Below, in pieces: positions 30,664-39,425 of a stretch of 44,371 nucleotides of DNA. The first letter of the stretch is position 1, and the number at the start of each line of letters is the position of its first letter. The translations under genes were made by a program, and so were the position numbers. The notes below the pieces were generated by a model. The model did not search any database, had not been told where the DNA came from, and saw nothing but the letters and a program-made list of their open reading frames with translations. Origin of the DNA: an uncultured Treponema sp. (GTDB lineage: Bacteria > Spirochaetota > Spirochaetia > Treponematales > Treponemataceae); the NCBI GenBank assembly GCA_937885175.1, contig CAKZZO010000003.1, forward strand, positions 1 to 44,371, written 5' to 3'.

Positions 30664-33360
30664 ATGAAAAAGAAAAAACATCTGATTGCCTTAGGCTCGC
30701 TTTTGCTTGCCTCTGCATTGATTTTTTCAGCCTGTTCATCAGATGACAATGACAACAATTCTGACAATCAGGGTGATACTGTAAATGCCCCAAAAGTTAC
30801 CGTGGTGACAAAGGATGTAAGTTCATTCGGTGAAACAACAGAACTTTCCCTTGAAAATTATGCGTACAAAGTCACGTTCAACATTCCGATAAACGTTGGC
30901 GAAAAGTGGACGGCAGACATTGCTTATGCCGAGAATGACTTTTACACCGAAACGGACGACAACGGAAACACCGTAGACACGGACATAGTGTATGAGCTCG
31001 GCTACCTAAGCGCGACAGAGGGCGGCCTTGCCTATGAAGAAGAACAGGGAACAAAAGACAGAGCCGCCACCGAAACCGTCGGCGGTACAAACTCAGTCAA
31101 TCTGTACGTGTATCGGAACGATGTTGCTGCTGCCCACAGTGCGACGCTCACCATTGCCTATGGCGCAACCGGCACAGAGACCAAAAAGGTCATCACGCTG
31201 GAGCAGAAAGCGGCCGCAGAAAACGCCGACGCTGATGAGTCTGTTGCCATGAAGCAGTTTATCGGCTACGGCTACAACACCCGCTTGGGCTATGCCTCAA
31301 TACTGTGCCGCAAAAATCCAATCTTTAAGGTGACGGAGCTGATGAGCGACGGCATTGAGTACGAAGGTGACACCGTAAAGATTATTTACACGACTGACAA
31401 AACCGGTCTTGCATACCGTGAGGCATCCGGCGCAAACACCGCGGAACTTGAAGCGTCCCTCAAACTGAGCGTTGAGGGCAATGCTGAGTTTTGCGACTTT
31501 AGTACTGAAATTGATGCCCACACGGAATGGACGCATAAAAGCGAGACAAACTATCAGTATGCCTGGGCAGACATCAAGGTGAACAAACTGACTGCCGTAA
31601 TCAACACCGATGACCTGACGCTTACAAAGAAAGAGTTCATGACGGATGCTGCATACAAAGCCATTAACGGCCTTAATCCAAGGTATAAAGGCAACACAGC
31701 GGATGTCTTTAAACGGCTGGTAAAGCAGTATGGCACGCATGTGGTAAAGGGCGGAATTCTTGGCGGCAAGGTGCATCTTGGCATGGAAGCAAATACAGAG
31801 AAAATGGAGGGTACGTTTGAGGCTGGAGGTATGCTTAAAGCCGGCTACGACGGGCTTTTCAAACTGGAAAGCACGACAGAGGGCTCTTACAAGAATACGC
31901 TCACAAAAGAGGGTAGCAGATTCACATTCTCTTCTACGGTAAGCGGCGGAAGTGAGGAGGCGGTGTCAAAATTCGGAGAGTTGCTTAACGAGCGGACGGC
32001 ATCAGAAAGCACCCGCAGTGACAAATTTGCCGAATGGCAGACCACGCTGAGCGAGGCAAACAACTGCGTCTTTATTGATTTTGTAAGCCCCAAAGACAAT
32101 CTTATTCCGCTGTACGAGCTCCTTGACGATGAATTGGATGGCTTTGAAGCGCGTTATGATGAAATGAAAAAATATTTCGAGGGTCAGCTCACCGTTGATT
32201 ACCCGATTGAGGGACAGGCGCGCTATGTAAAGACGCTTCCGGCAAAAATCGACACAAGCAAGATTACTTTTGACGAAAACGGCTCTTATGTAAAGGATAT
32301 CTATTACGGAGACTCGCTGGTCGCACGGCTGTGCTGGGAATATATTCCGCAGATTAACATGAACTCCCGTGTAAAAGTGCTCTATCCTGCCGATAACAAT
32401 GGCAAAGTATTCTGGAACGCCGGTCTGTATGCAGGTGACATGATTCACAAGCCCCAGAGTGTCGGCTGGAATGGCGGAAATGTTGTCTTGACAGAAAAAT
32501 CATCGCTGAACTATGACCAGTACACAACATTCTATCTTACCGGCACCACGCTGACCACCTATACGCCCACCTATCTGTCACAAGAAGACCAGAACAAAAT
32601 AGAAGCACTGTCTAGCAAAGTATCAAGTGCGGATTATACGGCTTCCATTGGCGGCGGAACATACAACATGGTCAAAATTGAAAACAACCTGTACACCCGC
32701 GATTTCTTTAATAATGCTGTTTTTAAGGACGGCAAAGCCATGGCTAATATAGATGGTTCTTCGGCAACGCCTATTGCCAACGAAATTGAAGTAAAAAGCG
32801 GTGAAAAGAAACCTTTGGCCGATGCGTACAAGAATGTTCACTACTATCCACTCTGGCTCTTCACCGAAAAATGGGACAGCCATGGCGGATTCATAGACAC
32901 TACGCAATATACGATTCCCACCACAAGTGCCATCACGAGCCTTGCCTCGCGCTTGAGTGCGCTCTCCAGAAAACCAGGCGGTACGGTGGCAGCCATGTTC
33001 ATGAAAGGCGGCGCACTGGGCTTGAACCTCACCAAAACCGGCTATATTGGCTACAACACGAGCACGGGGTCAAACGAACGATATTACTTTGACCAAGGCG
33101 ATAGCTGTATACTTGGCTGCTGGGATGACAGCGATAACACTACCGGACTTTCGGAAATGCGTAGTAAGGCATGGAACAACCTGACCAAAATCACCATTTC
33201 GCCAACCTCTGGTGGCGTTAGTCGTACCGACTACACAAATATGCAGCATGAGTACCGCGACAATTTGGGCTGGGTAAAGTATTGCAGGGAGTCGGTTAGC
33301 GAACTTCGCTCTGAGAAAGCCCCCTGCTACCGTCTCATCATCTGCCAGCCGTGTAAATAA
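30664..33360 (+). CDS. Lipoprotein with BACON-like and MACPF (perforin) domains
   Basis: This 898-aa exported lipoprotein has the lipobox FSAC (Cys24) and an Asp/Asn-rich linker. Residues about 45–180 look like a BACON/Ig-type domain, ending in ATLTIAYG…KVITLEQKA. A MACPF domain begins near 199 with GYGYNTRLGYAS and contains the family signature YGTHVVKGG (Tyr356–His359), plus strands before and after. The last 250 residues are an unrecognised C-terminal domain. MACPF proteins can oligomerise into membrane pores; in Bacteroides, BACON/MACPF lipoproteins act as secreted antibacterial toxins (BSAPs). ATG 30664 is chosen over an upstream ATG because AAGGAGG lies just before it and a signal peptide follows. 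Confidence 0.84.
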   Translation: MKKKKHLIALGSLLLASALIFSACSSDDNDNNSDNQGDTVNAPKVTVVTKDVSSFGETTELSLENYAYKVTFNIPINVGEKWTADIAYAENDFYTETDDNGNTVDTDIVYELGYLSATEGGLAYEEEQGTKDRAATETVGGTNSVNLYVYRNDVAAAHSATLTIAYGATGTETKKVITLEQKAAAENADADESVAMKQFIGYGYNTRLGYASILCRKNPIFKVTELMSDGIEYEGDTVKIIYTTDKTGLAYREASGANTAELEASLKLSVEGNAEFCDFSTEIDAHTEWTHKSETNYQYAWADIKVNKLTAVINTDDLTLTKKEFMTDAAYKAINGLNPRYKGNTADVFKRLVKQYGTHVVKGGILGGKVHLGMEANTEKMEGTFEAGGMLKAGYDGLFKLESTTEGSYKNTLTKEGSRFTFSSTVSGGSEEAVSKFGELLNERTASESTRSDKFAEWQTTLSEANNCVFIDFVSPKDNLIPLYELLDDELDGFEARYDEMKKYFEGQLTVDYPIEGQARYVKTLPAKIDTSKITFDENGSYVKDIYYGDSLVARLCWEYIPQINMNSRVKVLYPADNNGKVFWNAGLYAGDMIHKPQSVGWNGGNVVLTEKSSLNYDQYTTFYLTGTTLTTYTPTYLSQEDQNKIEALSSKVSSADYTASIGGGTYNMVKIENNLYTRDFFNNAVFKDGKAMANIDGSSATPIANEIEVKSGEKKPLADAYKNVHYYPLWLFTEKWDSHGGFIDTTQYTIPTTSAITSLASRLSALSRKPGGTVAAMFMKGGALGLNLTKTGYIGYNTSTGSNERYYFDQGDSCILGCWDDSDNTTGLSEMRSKAWNNLTKITISPTSGGVSRTDYTNMQHEYRDNLGWVKYCRESVSELRSEKAPCYRLIICQPCK

Positions 33361-33369
33361 ACACTTTTC

Positions 33370-33392
33370 AAGCACGGCAATCAGCCGTGCTT
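33370..33392 (+). terminator. Hairpin after the MACPF gene
   Basis: AAGCACGGC and GCCGTGCTT form a perfect 9-bp stem with a 5-nt loop, 10 bp after the stop codon. No T-run follows, so it may be a weak or factor-assisted terminator or an mRNA-end stabiliser. Confidence 0.45.
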
Positions 33393-33440
33393 GACTTGTC
33401 ATTACTAGCTAAGAGTGCTAGGAATGTAACGGAAATACAT

Positions 33441-34565
33441 ATGAAAGTTTTTCTTCGTCTTGCCGTCTTTGCGGCTTTGTGCGCAACATTTTCTCTTTTT
33501 ACCGCTTCCTGCAAGAGTGATCCTGGCGAGAATTCGGAAGAGACTGTATACAAGGGCGGTATTGTTGCCTTTTATCCGCCTAATGGTCTAGGAGACAATT
33601 CTGCTGTTGACGCATTCTGTTCCGGCATCCAAAAGACAGGCATACAAAAATCCCTGTGGGCCTATGACGTGTGTCCTACGGACTGGACCGATGCAAAAAA
33701 ACTCCTTGATGACTACATTCCCCGCTGCTTCAACCTTTCAAGGGAGCAGGGTACTTCCATACTGATTGTTCTTGCAGACCCCGGCTACCTTTCCTATCTT
33801 TCAGGCTTTACTGCCACAAAGCCAGAGAAGGTTTCATTTCTGCTCTTTGATGCAAAGAAAGAAAACGAGGATGCCGCTCTGAACACGGTCTACGTTCCCC
33901 TCTATGGCGCGAGTTATCTTGCAGGGGTCGCCGCAAAGGCACTGCTTGCTGAAAAGGAAGATTCCCATGTGCTTTCCCTGCTTGCAAACAGCGATTCAGC
34001 TGTAATAAATGATGCACTGCAGGGCTTTATTGCGGGCTATGGGGCAGACTGGGACAAACAAATATACGGCTCCGATTTTACCGAATGGTCTGATGAAAAA
34101 GCCTCTGCCTTTTCCAAGCTGAGTTTTGCCGCTCTGGAACTTAAAAATGACTTGGACACAAGTGGATTCGACAGTGCGGAGTTCGCCTATGTACTGGCAC
34201 TTTTTGCCGAAAAATGGAATCCCTTTGACCTCTATTTTCCCCTCTGTGGCGGAAGCGTCCAGGGGCTCTTGCGCTATAACCGCGAAAAGCGTGCAGATTC
34301 CTTCTATACCGTGGGCATGGATTCGGATTTGTCTGTCTATACCCAGCAAGTGCCTTTCTCTGTAGTAAAGCACATTGACCGCGTCATTCAAAAATGCGTG
34401 GAGCAATGGATGGGCGGAACGCTTCCCCACCATCAGACTTTTACCCTTGCGGACGGTTACACCGAACTGGTGATTTCAAGGAACTATACAGAAAAACTTT
34501 CTGACCTTGTGCAGAATGCAACCCAAACTGCCATAGAAAAAGAGCGCATATATGAAGAAAACTAA
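33441..34565 (+). CDS. BMP/PnrA-like binding lipoprotein
   Basis: This 374-aa lipoprotein (lipobox TASC, Cys24) resembles the basic membrane protein/PnrA (TmpC) family, which binds purine nucleosides in Treponema pallidum. Family-like features are the YVPLYGASYLAGVAAKALL segment and the late FYTVGMDSDLSVYTQQVPFS region, where PnrA proteins have a 'GVDSDQ' motif. No permease or ATPase gene is adjacent. An upstream in-frame ATG is at 33387, but ATG 33441 starts the signal peptide and follows ACGGAAA. The stop overlaps the next gene by 14 nt, so the two binding lipoproteins are translationally coupled. Confidence 0.72.
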   Translation: MKVFLRLAVFAALCATFSLFTASCKSDPGENSEETVYKGGIVAFYPPNGLGDNSAVDAFCSGIQKTGIQKSLWAYDVCPTDWTDAKKLLDDYIPRCFNLSREQGTSILIVLADPGYLSYLSGFTATKPEKVSFLLFDAKKENEDAALNTVYVPLYGASYLAGVAAKALLAEKEDSHVLSLLANSDSAVINDALQGFIAGYGADWDKQIYGSDFTEWSDEKASAFSKLSFAALELKNDLDTSGFDSAEFAYVLALFAEKWNPFDLYFPLCGGSVQGLLRYNREKRADSFYTVGMDSDLSVYTQQVPFSVVKHIDRVIQKCVEQWMGGTLPHHQTFTLADGYTELVISRNYTEKLSDLVQNATQTAIEKERIYEEN

Positions 34566-36873
34566 CAGGATTTCCACTTTTACAATTGCAAAAAGCATTG
34601 CGCTACTGCTTTCTACCATATTTTTTACCTTTATATCTTGCTCCAATGATGATTCATCAGGAAGCGACAACCGACGGCAGATAAAAGTTGCCGTGGTACT
34701 TCCCGCCAGCGGAGAGCAGAATACGCGCTTTCACCGCATTGCCGACTGGTATCTTACTACGCTCAAAAATGCACTTGAAGACAGTAAATTTTCCACGTCC
34801 TTTACCCTTGCCCTTGAATGGTATGACGAGGACAGCATAGACCTTGCCTCCACGGCGGAAAACCTTTCAAAGCGCGATGATTTGTTTGCCATTATCGGGC
34901 CACGCTATTCTGACCATGTGCAGGTTTTTGCAGAGCAGTGCTTCCTCACCAAAAAGCCCCTTATCGCTCCCTGCGCATCAAGCGAAAGCCTTATCCGAGC
35001 CTTTGCCATGAATGCCGCTTCAGCAAGTGCCAGCGAGCCCTTTTTGTGGACGCTGACAGAAAGCGATGTTTCGCAGACAGAAGCCCTGCTTGCAAAAGTG
35101 TCGGCCTATGGCGGAAAAAAAGTCTCCTTTCTGTCAAGTGCAGATATTTACGGCAAGACTTTTTTTGAATGGATGCCCTATATGGCTACGGAACTGAAAC
35201 TTGAATCCCTACAGAACGTGCGCTATACCTCTGCTAGCATCGGAAGCGGAAACGAAGCGGGAACCGTAGGAACTGATGCCATTCCCCTTGAAAGTGCAGC
35301 GGATTCGGTTCTCAATAGCGGGGCAGACTATGTGATTTGTGCGCTCTCCTCATACAAGGATGCGGCCGTCGTGCTGACGCAGCGGGAGCAAATGGGTGAC
35401 AGTGCGCCAAAACTGCTTTTTACCGACACGGCCTTTACCGCAGATTTTTTGAAGGAATACGGAGACATAGCCGAGGGCGTGGAGGGAACGGCTCCCTATG
35501 CAGACCCGTCGAGTGGGTTTGCCGTAATGTACGAGGCATTTTTTGGTCAGAAGGCAGCGGTTGGAGAAGCCCACCTGTATGACTCGCTGCTTCTCTGCGG
35601 TTTTGCCGCCGCCTACTGCATCAAAAATGAGGCCACGACTCCCTTCTCAAACAAAGCGGCAAACAATGCCATAAAGAGTTTTACGGGTACGGGAAAGGAC
35701 GGAAAATCCGCATGGTCACCTCTGGGCATGGCATTTGCCTTTGAAGACATCAACAAAAACAATACCCTGAATATCAACGGTGCGACGGGGCTGCTTGACT
35801 TTGACGCAGAAACGTTTACCAGCGCACTGAGGACAGTCTATACCCATTGGGCAGTAGTTGAGGGTGCCTTTGTTCCCTTAGACTACACCTCAGCAGACGG
35901 AAGCGGACGCACTGCCAAAAATCGCGCAAGCTGGGAGTGGCAAACACTGATTGATGAAGCGGAAATGGAGGAAAGCAAAAGCATATCTATTTCCTACGGG
36001 GAATCAAAGAGCCGCTGGGCAGTCATCATTGCCGCCTCAAACGGCTGGGCAAATTACCGCCATCAGGCAGACGCGCTCTATGTCTATCACCTCATAAAAA
36101 ATCTAAAGAAAGACCCCTACGACGATGACCATATCATTTTGATTCTTGCTGATGACATCGCCGCAAATAGCCGGAACAAGAAGCGCGGGGAAATCTATGC
36201 CCGTCTGGGTGGCGAAAACCTTTATACAGATGACGTTCAGATTGACTACCTGCTTTCAGAACTGACCGCTGACGACATAACGCAGATTATGCAGGGTAAA
36301 AGCATTTCCATAGACAAGCGCAGCGAAAACAGGGACAGTCATCGCAAACTGGTGCAGCCCCCCACCGCATTGGCGACAGACGAAAATGCCGACATCCTCT
36401 GGTTCTGGTCGGGACACGGTGCAAACCGAAACGGAAACAGCAAGCTCGGGCAGTTTGTCTGGCAGGGCAGGGGAAGCGAAGGCTTTACCACCGAAAAAAT
36501 GCAGGCTACGCTTTCCGCCATGAGCGAAAGCAAGCGTTTCCGAAAAATGCTCATCGTTGCAGAGCCCTGCTATTCGGCCAGTGTCCTGCATACTGCCAAA
36601 GGCTATACCGGCGTACTTGCATTCACCGCGGCCAACGGCTCGGAGACATCCTTTGCGGACATTTACAGCGTGGAACTTAAAGTCTGGCTTTCAAACCGCT
36701 TTACCCACAACTTTACCGACAAGATTGCAGAGGAAAAAGACATACTCTATGCCGATTTGTATAAGTATCTCGTGCAGAATACGATAGGCTCCCACGTGCA
36801 GCTTTTCAATGCGGAGCACTTTGGCAACATGTATGCGTCCTGGCCGGCAGAGTTTTTTGAAAAACTGTTATAG
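34552..36873 (+). CDS. Receptor-type binding lipoprotein fused to a legumain-like C13 peptidase
   Basis: This 773-aa lipoprotein (lipobox FISC, Cys30) has two domains. Residues about 43–390 form a type I periplasmic binding fold of the branched-chain amino acid receptor family (KVAVVLPASGEQN, FAIIGPRYSD, GADYVICAL). Residues about 480–773 match the legumain/GPI8 family (clan CD, C13). The segment NYRHQADALYVYHLI and the ILADDIAANS strand are close to legumain, with catalytic His622 in WSGHG and Cys673 in AEPCYS. The protein could sense a ligand and cleave a target at the cell surface; both are inferred. It begins inside the preceding gene, with which it is coupled, and ends 54 bp before a gene with its own promoter. 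Confidence 0.85.
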   Translation: MKKTNRISTFTIAKSIALLLSTIFFTFISCSNDDSSGSDNRRQIKVAVVLPASGEQNTRFHRIADWYLTTLKNALEDSKFSTSFTLALEWYDEDSIDLASTAENLSKRDDLFAIIGPRYSDHVQVFAEQCFLTKKPLIAPCASSESLIRAFAMNAASASASEPFLWTLTESDVSQTEALLAKVSAYGGKKVSFLSSADIYGKTFFEWMPYMATELKLESLQNVRYTSASIGSGNEAGTVGTDAIPLESAADSVLNSGADYVICALSSYKDAAVVLTQREQMGDSAPKLLFTDTAFTADFLKEYGDIAEGVEGTAPYADPSSGFAVMYEAFFGQKAAVGEAHLYDSLLLCGFAAAYCIKNEATTPFSNKAANNAIKSFTGTGKDGKSAWSPLGMAFAFEDINKNNTLNINGATGLLDFDAETFTSALRTVYTHWAVVEGAFVPLDYTSADGSGRTAKNRASWEWQTLIDEAEMEESKSISISYGESKSRWAVIIAASNGWANYRHQADALYVYHLIKNLKKDPYDDDHIILILADDIAANSRNKKRGEIYARLGGENLYTDDVQIDYLLSELTADDITQIMQGKSISIDKRSENRDSHRKLVQPPTALATDENADILWFWSGHGANRNGNSKLGQFVWQGRGSEGFTTEKMQATLSAMSESKRFRKMLIVAEPCYSASVLHTAKGYTGVLAFTAANGSETSFADIYSVELKVWLSNRFTHNFTDKIAEEKDILYADLYKYLVQNTIGSHVQLFNAEHFGNMYASWPAEFFEKLL

Positions 36874-36912
36874 GCTGGAAAAACAAAGGTATAGCGAAAA
36901 GACAAGCATATG

Positions 36913-36921
36913 TGCTATACT
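36913..36921 (+). promoter_or_regulatory. Extended −10 promoter of the hydrolase–azoreductase gene (leaderless)
   Basis: TGC-TATACT ends 6 nt before ATG 36928. The architecture is the same as at 5610–5618. An ATG at 36910 overlaps this element and so is unlikely to be the real start. Confidence 0.6.
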
Positions 36922-36927
36922 GTTTCC

Positions 36928-38274
36928 ATGAGCAAAGCGACAGTCTCCACAGTAAAAACAGCAGATTCAGAAATCCCCTACGCAAAGTTTGGTAGCGGAG
37001 AAAAAATTTTTGTCCTCCTGCCGGGACTGTATACAAAAAGCTTCATGCCGCTTGCCGATGCAGTTGCCAGTCAGAACCAGCGTTTTTTGGAGGAATACAC
37101 AGTCTATTTTTTTGACCGCGTACTTTCGCCGCTGGAAGGCTACACCGTACAGGACATGGCCGCCGACACCATTCGGGCAATGGATGCCCTTTCCCTGCGG
37201 AACTGCTATGTGCTGGGCGTTTCTGCAGGCGGCATTGTTGCCCAGATTATTGCGGCTGAGCGGCCTGATTTGGTAAAAAAACTTGCCGTTTCTTCTACAA
37301 GTGCAAGGGAAACATCGGTCAGCAAAAAAGTCTTTGCAGAATGGACGGCACTGGCAAAAGAGCGCAACCTTTCCGCCCTGAACGAGTCTTTTGCAAAAAA
37401 CGTATACACAGACAGCTTCTATCAGACCTACAAGGACGCAATTCTGTCTTCGCTGGCTGGGGCGACAGACGAAGATTTGGCTCGATTTGCCGTCTTTTCA
37501 TCTGCGCTCCTGGGCTTTGACATCAGAGAGAAAAGCCAGTCCATTTCCTGTCCGCTGCTTGCCCTGGGAGCGGGGAAGGACAAGGTATTTGGTTCTGATG
37601 CCACGCTGGACATTGCAGAAAAAACCCATGGAAGGGCCTTTATCTTCAAGGACTATGGACACGCCGTATACGATGAAGCCCCGGACTTTCTTGATAAGGT
37701 TGCAGGCTTCTTTGCAGAACCAGTCTGCCTCCATGTCAATGCATGCGTGCGTCCCACTTCACGCACCAACAAACTGGCGCAGGTCGTCCTGGAAAAAGAG
37801 CAGGGCAGCTACATACAGGAAGTCAACCTGCAGAAAGAGCAGATTATGCCCCTTGACTGGCAAAGCCTGCGCCACCGTGACGAGTGCATGGCACAGGGGC
37901 ATCTTGGCGACAAATGTTTTTCCTATGGCTGGCAGTTTGCCCGGGCAGACCGCATCGTAATTTCCGCGCCCTACTGGGACTTGCTCTTTCCTGCATCCCT
38001 CCGCGCCTATTTTGAGCGGGTTTGCCTTGTGGGCGTGACCTTTGCCTACACTGAGTCAGGAATCCCTAAGTCGCTCTGTCAAGCAAAAAAACTGACCTAC
38101 GTGACTACCGCAGGCGGCTTTGTCGGAGAAAGGCATTTGGGATTTGATTACGTCAAGGCTCTTGCAGAACTTTTCTTTGGCATAGAAGATGTAAGCCTGA
38201 TAAAGGCAGAAGGTCTTGACATTGCAGGTGCGGACGTGCAGGCAATCATGGAAAAGGCGTATGGAAGAAGATAA
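36928..38274 (+). CDS. Alpha/beta-hydrolase fused to an azoreductase-like flavodoxin fold
   Basis: This 448-aa cytoplasmic protein has two domains. The first (about 5–262) is an alpha/beta hydrolase with the nucleophile elbow GVSAGG (Ser99) and a late GHAVYDEAPDF segment holding the likely catalytic His. The second (about 265–448) resembles the FMN-dependent NADH:quinone reductase/azoreductase (AcpD) family. It has the ISAPYWDLLFPASLRAYFER and VGVTFAYTESG segments and a YVTTAGGF loop, all typical of that family. Such fusions are unusual and the substrate is unknown. ATG 36928 is chosen over 36910 because a −10 box occupies the latter region. The next gene overlaps its stop by 14 nt. Confidence 0.82.
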   Translation: MSKATVSTVKTADSEIPYAKFGSGEKIFVLLPGLYTKSFMPLADAVASQNQRFLEEYTVYFFDRVLSPLEGYTVQDMAADTIRAMDALSLRNCYVLGVSAGGIVAQIIAAERPDLVKKLAVSSTSARETSVSKKVFAEWTALAKERNLSALNESFAKNVYTDSFYQTYKDAILSSLAGATDEDLARFAVFSSALLGFDIREKSQSISCPLLALGAGKDKVFGSDATLDIAEKTHGRAFIFKDYGHAVYDEAPDFLDKVAGFFAEPVCLHVNACVRPTSRTNKLAQVVLEKEQGSYIQEVNLQKEQIMPLDWQSLRHRDECMAQGHLGDKCFSYGWQFARADRIVISAPYWDLLFPASLRAYFERVCLVGVTFAYTESGIPKSLCQAKKLTYVTTAGGFVGERHLGFDYVKALAELFFGIEDVSLIKAEGLDIAGADVQAIMEKAYGRR

Positions 38275-38743
38275 AAAAACTCCAAAAATCAATGTCTATG
38301 TATTGATTCTGCTCCCATCGATTCTTTCTCTTGCAATCTCAATTACGGCCATAATGTACCAGTTTGGCCAGAAAATCTTCGACCTGAACAATACCTGCTA
38401 TTATATTTTCGTTTCATCAGACAGCAATGAATCCAGCGAGGAAAAGGATGCTGAGATTTTCAAAAAAATCGGGGATATTCTTGGCAAGAACGATTTGACC
38501 GGCTTTACGATTCTAAAAAATGACCTGGGCGGACATATTCTGGCGGACAAGACAATCGTTCAGGAAAAGTCATATCAGGTGATACTGATGGATATTTCCC
38601 GGCGAAAAGCCTATTACCTTGCAGAAGAGATAAGAAAAGCCATGGGGCAAAAGCTTGTCCTCGTTGAAGAATCTGTCGTAAGCAAATCTTTTGTTGTAAA
38701 CGGCAAGAAGTACAAAAACATAAGCGATGTTCCGGCGGAGTGA
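38261..38743 (+). CDS. Uncharacterised single-pass membrane protein
   Basis: This 160-aa protein has one N-terminal transmembrane helix (about 11–32) and a soluble domain of roughly 110 residues with an alpha/beta pattern (NTCYYIFVSS, SYQVILMDISRRKAYYLAEEI, KLVLVEESVVSKSFVV). It recognisably belongs to no family I know. ATG 38261 overlaps the previous stop by 14 nt, with AAGG 4–5 nt upstream. The next gene begins at its stop (GTGA), so it is part of the operon that starts at 36928. The soluble domain could face the periplasm, but topology is only inferred. Confidence 0.7.
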   Translation: MEEDKKTPKINVYVLILLPSILSLAISITAIMYQFGQKIFDLNNTCYYIFVSSDSNESSEEKDAEIFKKIGDILGKNDLTGFTILKNDLGGHILADKTIVQEKSYQVILMDISRRKAYYLAEEIRKAMGQKLVLVEESVVSKSFVVNGKKYKNISDVPAE

Positions 38744-39321
38744 TTTTGAACAATACGAGTTTTCTTTTTATACTGACAAACTGCGTGGCTGCCGTAAATT
38801 TTCTCCTTGTCATTTATTCGTCCATTCTCACAGAAAAACATGATTATATTGTCATTCGTCTGCTGAGCATGACATTAAACCTTATTGTCTATGCCCTTGG
38901 CTTCTGCTGGAGCTCGGTAATCATAAATGTATTCACCATTTTCCGCGACATGTATAACGACCGGGTAAAAAAGCCAAAAATTGCCGTTATCGCTCTCTTT
39001 TGCATTTTAGGCACAGTAATGACTTTTGTCGTAAATTATTTCCTTGCCGAAAATTTTTCATCAACGTCACTTTTTACGCTAAAATGTACCGATTACATTC
39101 CCGCCATAAGCCTCATTGTCTATACGATATGTATATTCAAGGCAAAAACTGCGGCTCAAATGAAAATTGCCACCGCCATAGATATTCTATTCTGGGTGAT
39201 ATATGACTTTGAGAATTTTATGATTGTAAATGTAATTCAAGACCTGTTCCTGATTTTCCTGCCTGTCATTGAGTTTTATGTTGAAGCCATAAAAAAACGA
39301 AATCAAGTTGCATTCGCCTAG
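38740..39321 (+). CDS. Multipass membrane protein, possibly YgjV-like
   Basis: This protein of about 190 aa has five or six hydrophobic helices and ends with a short basic tail. The pattern 'ALGFCWSSVIINVFTIFRDMYN' followed later by 'ATAIDILFWVIYDFENF' is reminiscent of the YgjV inner-membrane family (PF10688), whose function is unknown. The match is not decisive. The start is either GTG 38740, overlapping the previous stop, or TTG 38746. The TTG has GGAG 5 nt upstream and would remove only two residues. It probably closes the operon that begins at 36928, since the next gene has its own promoter. Confidence 0.65.
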   Translation: MILNNTSFLFILTNCVAAVNFLLVIYSSILTEKHDYIVIRLLSMTLNLIVYALGFCWSSVIINVFTIFRDMYNDRVKKPKIAVIALFCILGTVMTFVVNYFLAENFSSTSLFTLKCTDYIPAISLIVYTICIFKAKTAAQMKIATAIDILFWVIYDFENFMIVNVIQDLFLIFLPVIEFYVEAIKKRNQVAFA

Positions 39322-39409
39322 ATGTCCGTAACCGCAGAAAGAAATTTCTGTGATTTGTACAATAGTTTTTTCCATGTTTTCATTATTTTTGCATTTTTTC
39401 GTTTTTTTG

Positions 39410-39418
39410 TGATATACT
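39410..39418 (+). promoter_or_regulatory. Extended −10 promoter of the multi-SBP permease gene (leaderless)
   Basis: TGA-TATACT ends 7 nt before ATG 39426. A TTGCAT-like −35 at 39389–39394 is 18 bp upstream. The region before it is very T-rich. No ribosome binding site lies between the −10 and the start codon. Confidence 0.6.
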
Positions 39419-39425
39419 GTACAAT

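Noticed and set aside
39335..39350. CAGAAA/TTTCTG palindrome after the YgjV-like gene
   Set aside because: A 6-bp A/T-rich stem without an adjacent T-run is not a convincing terminator.
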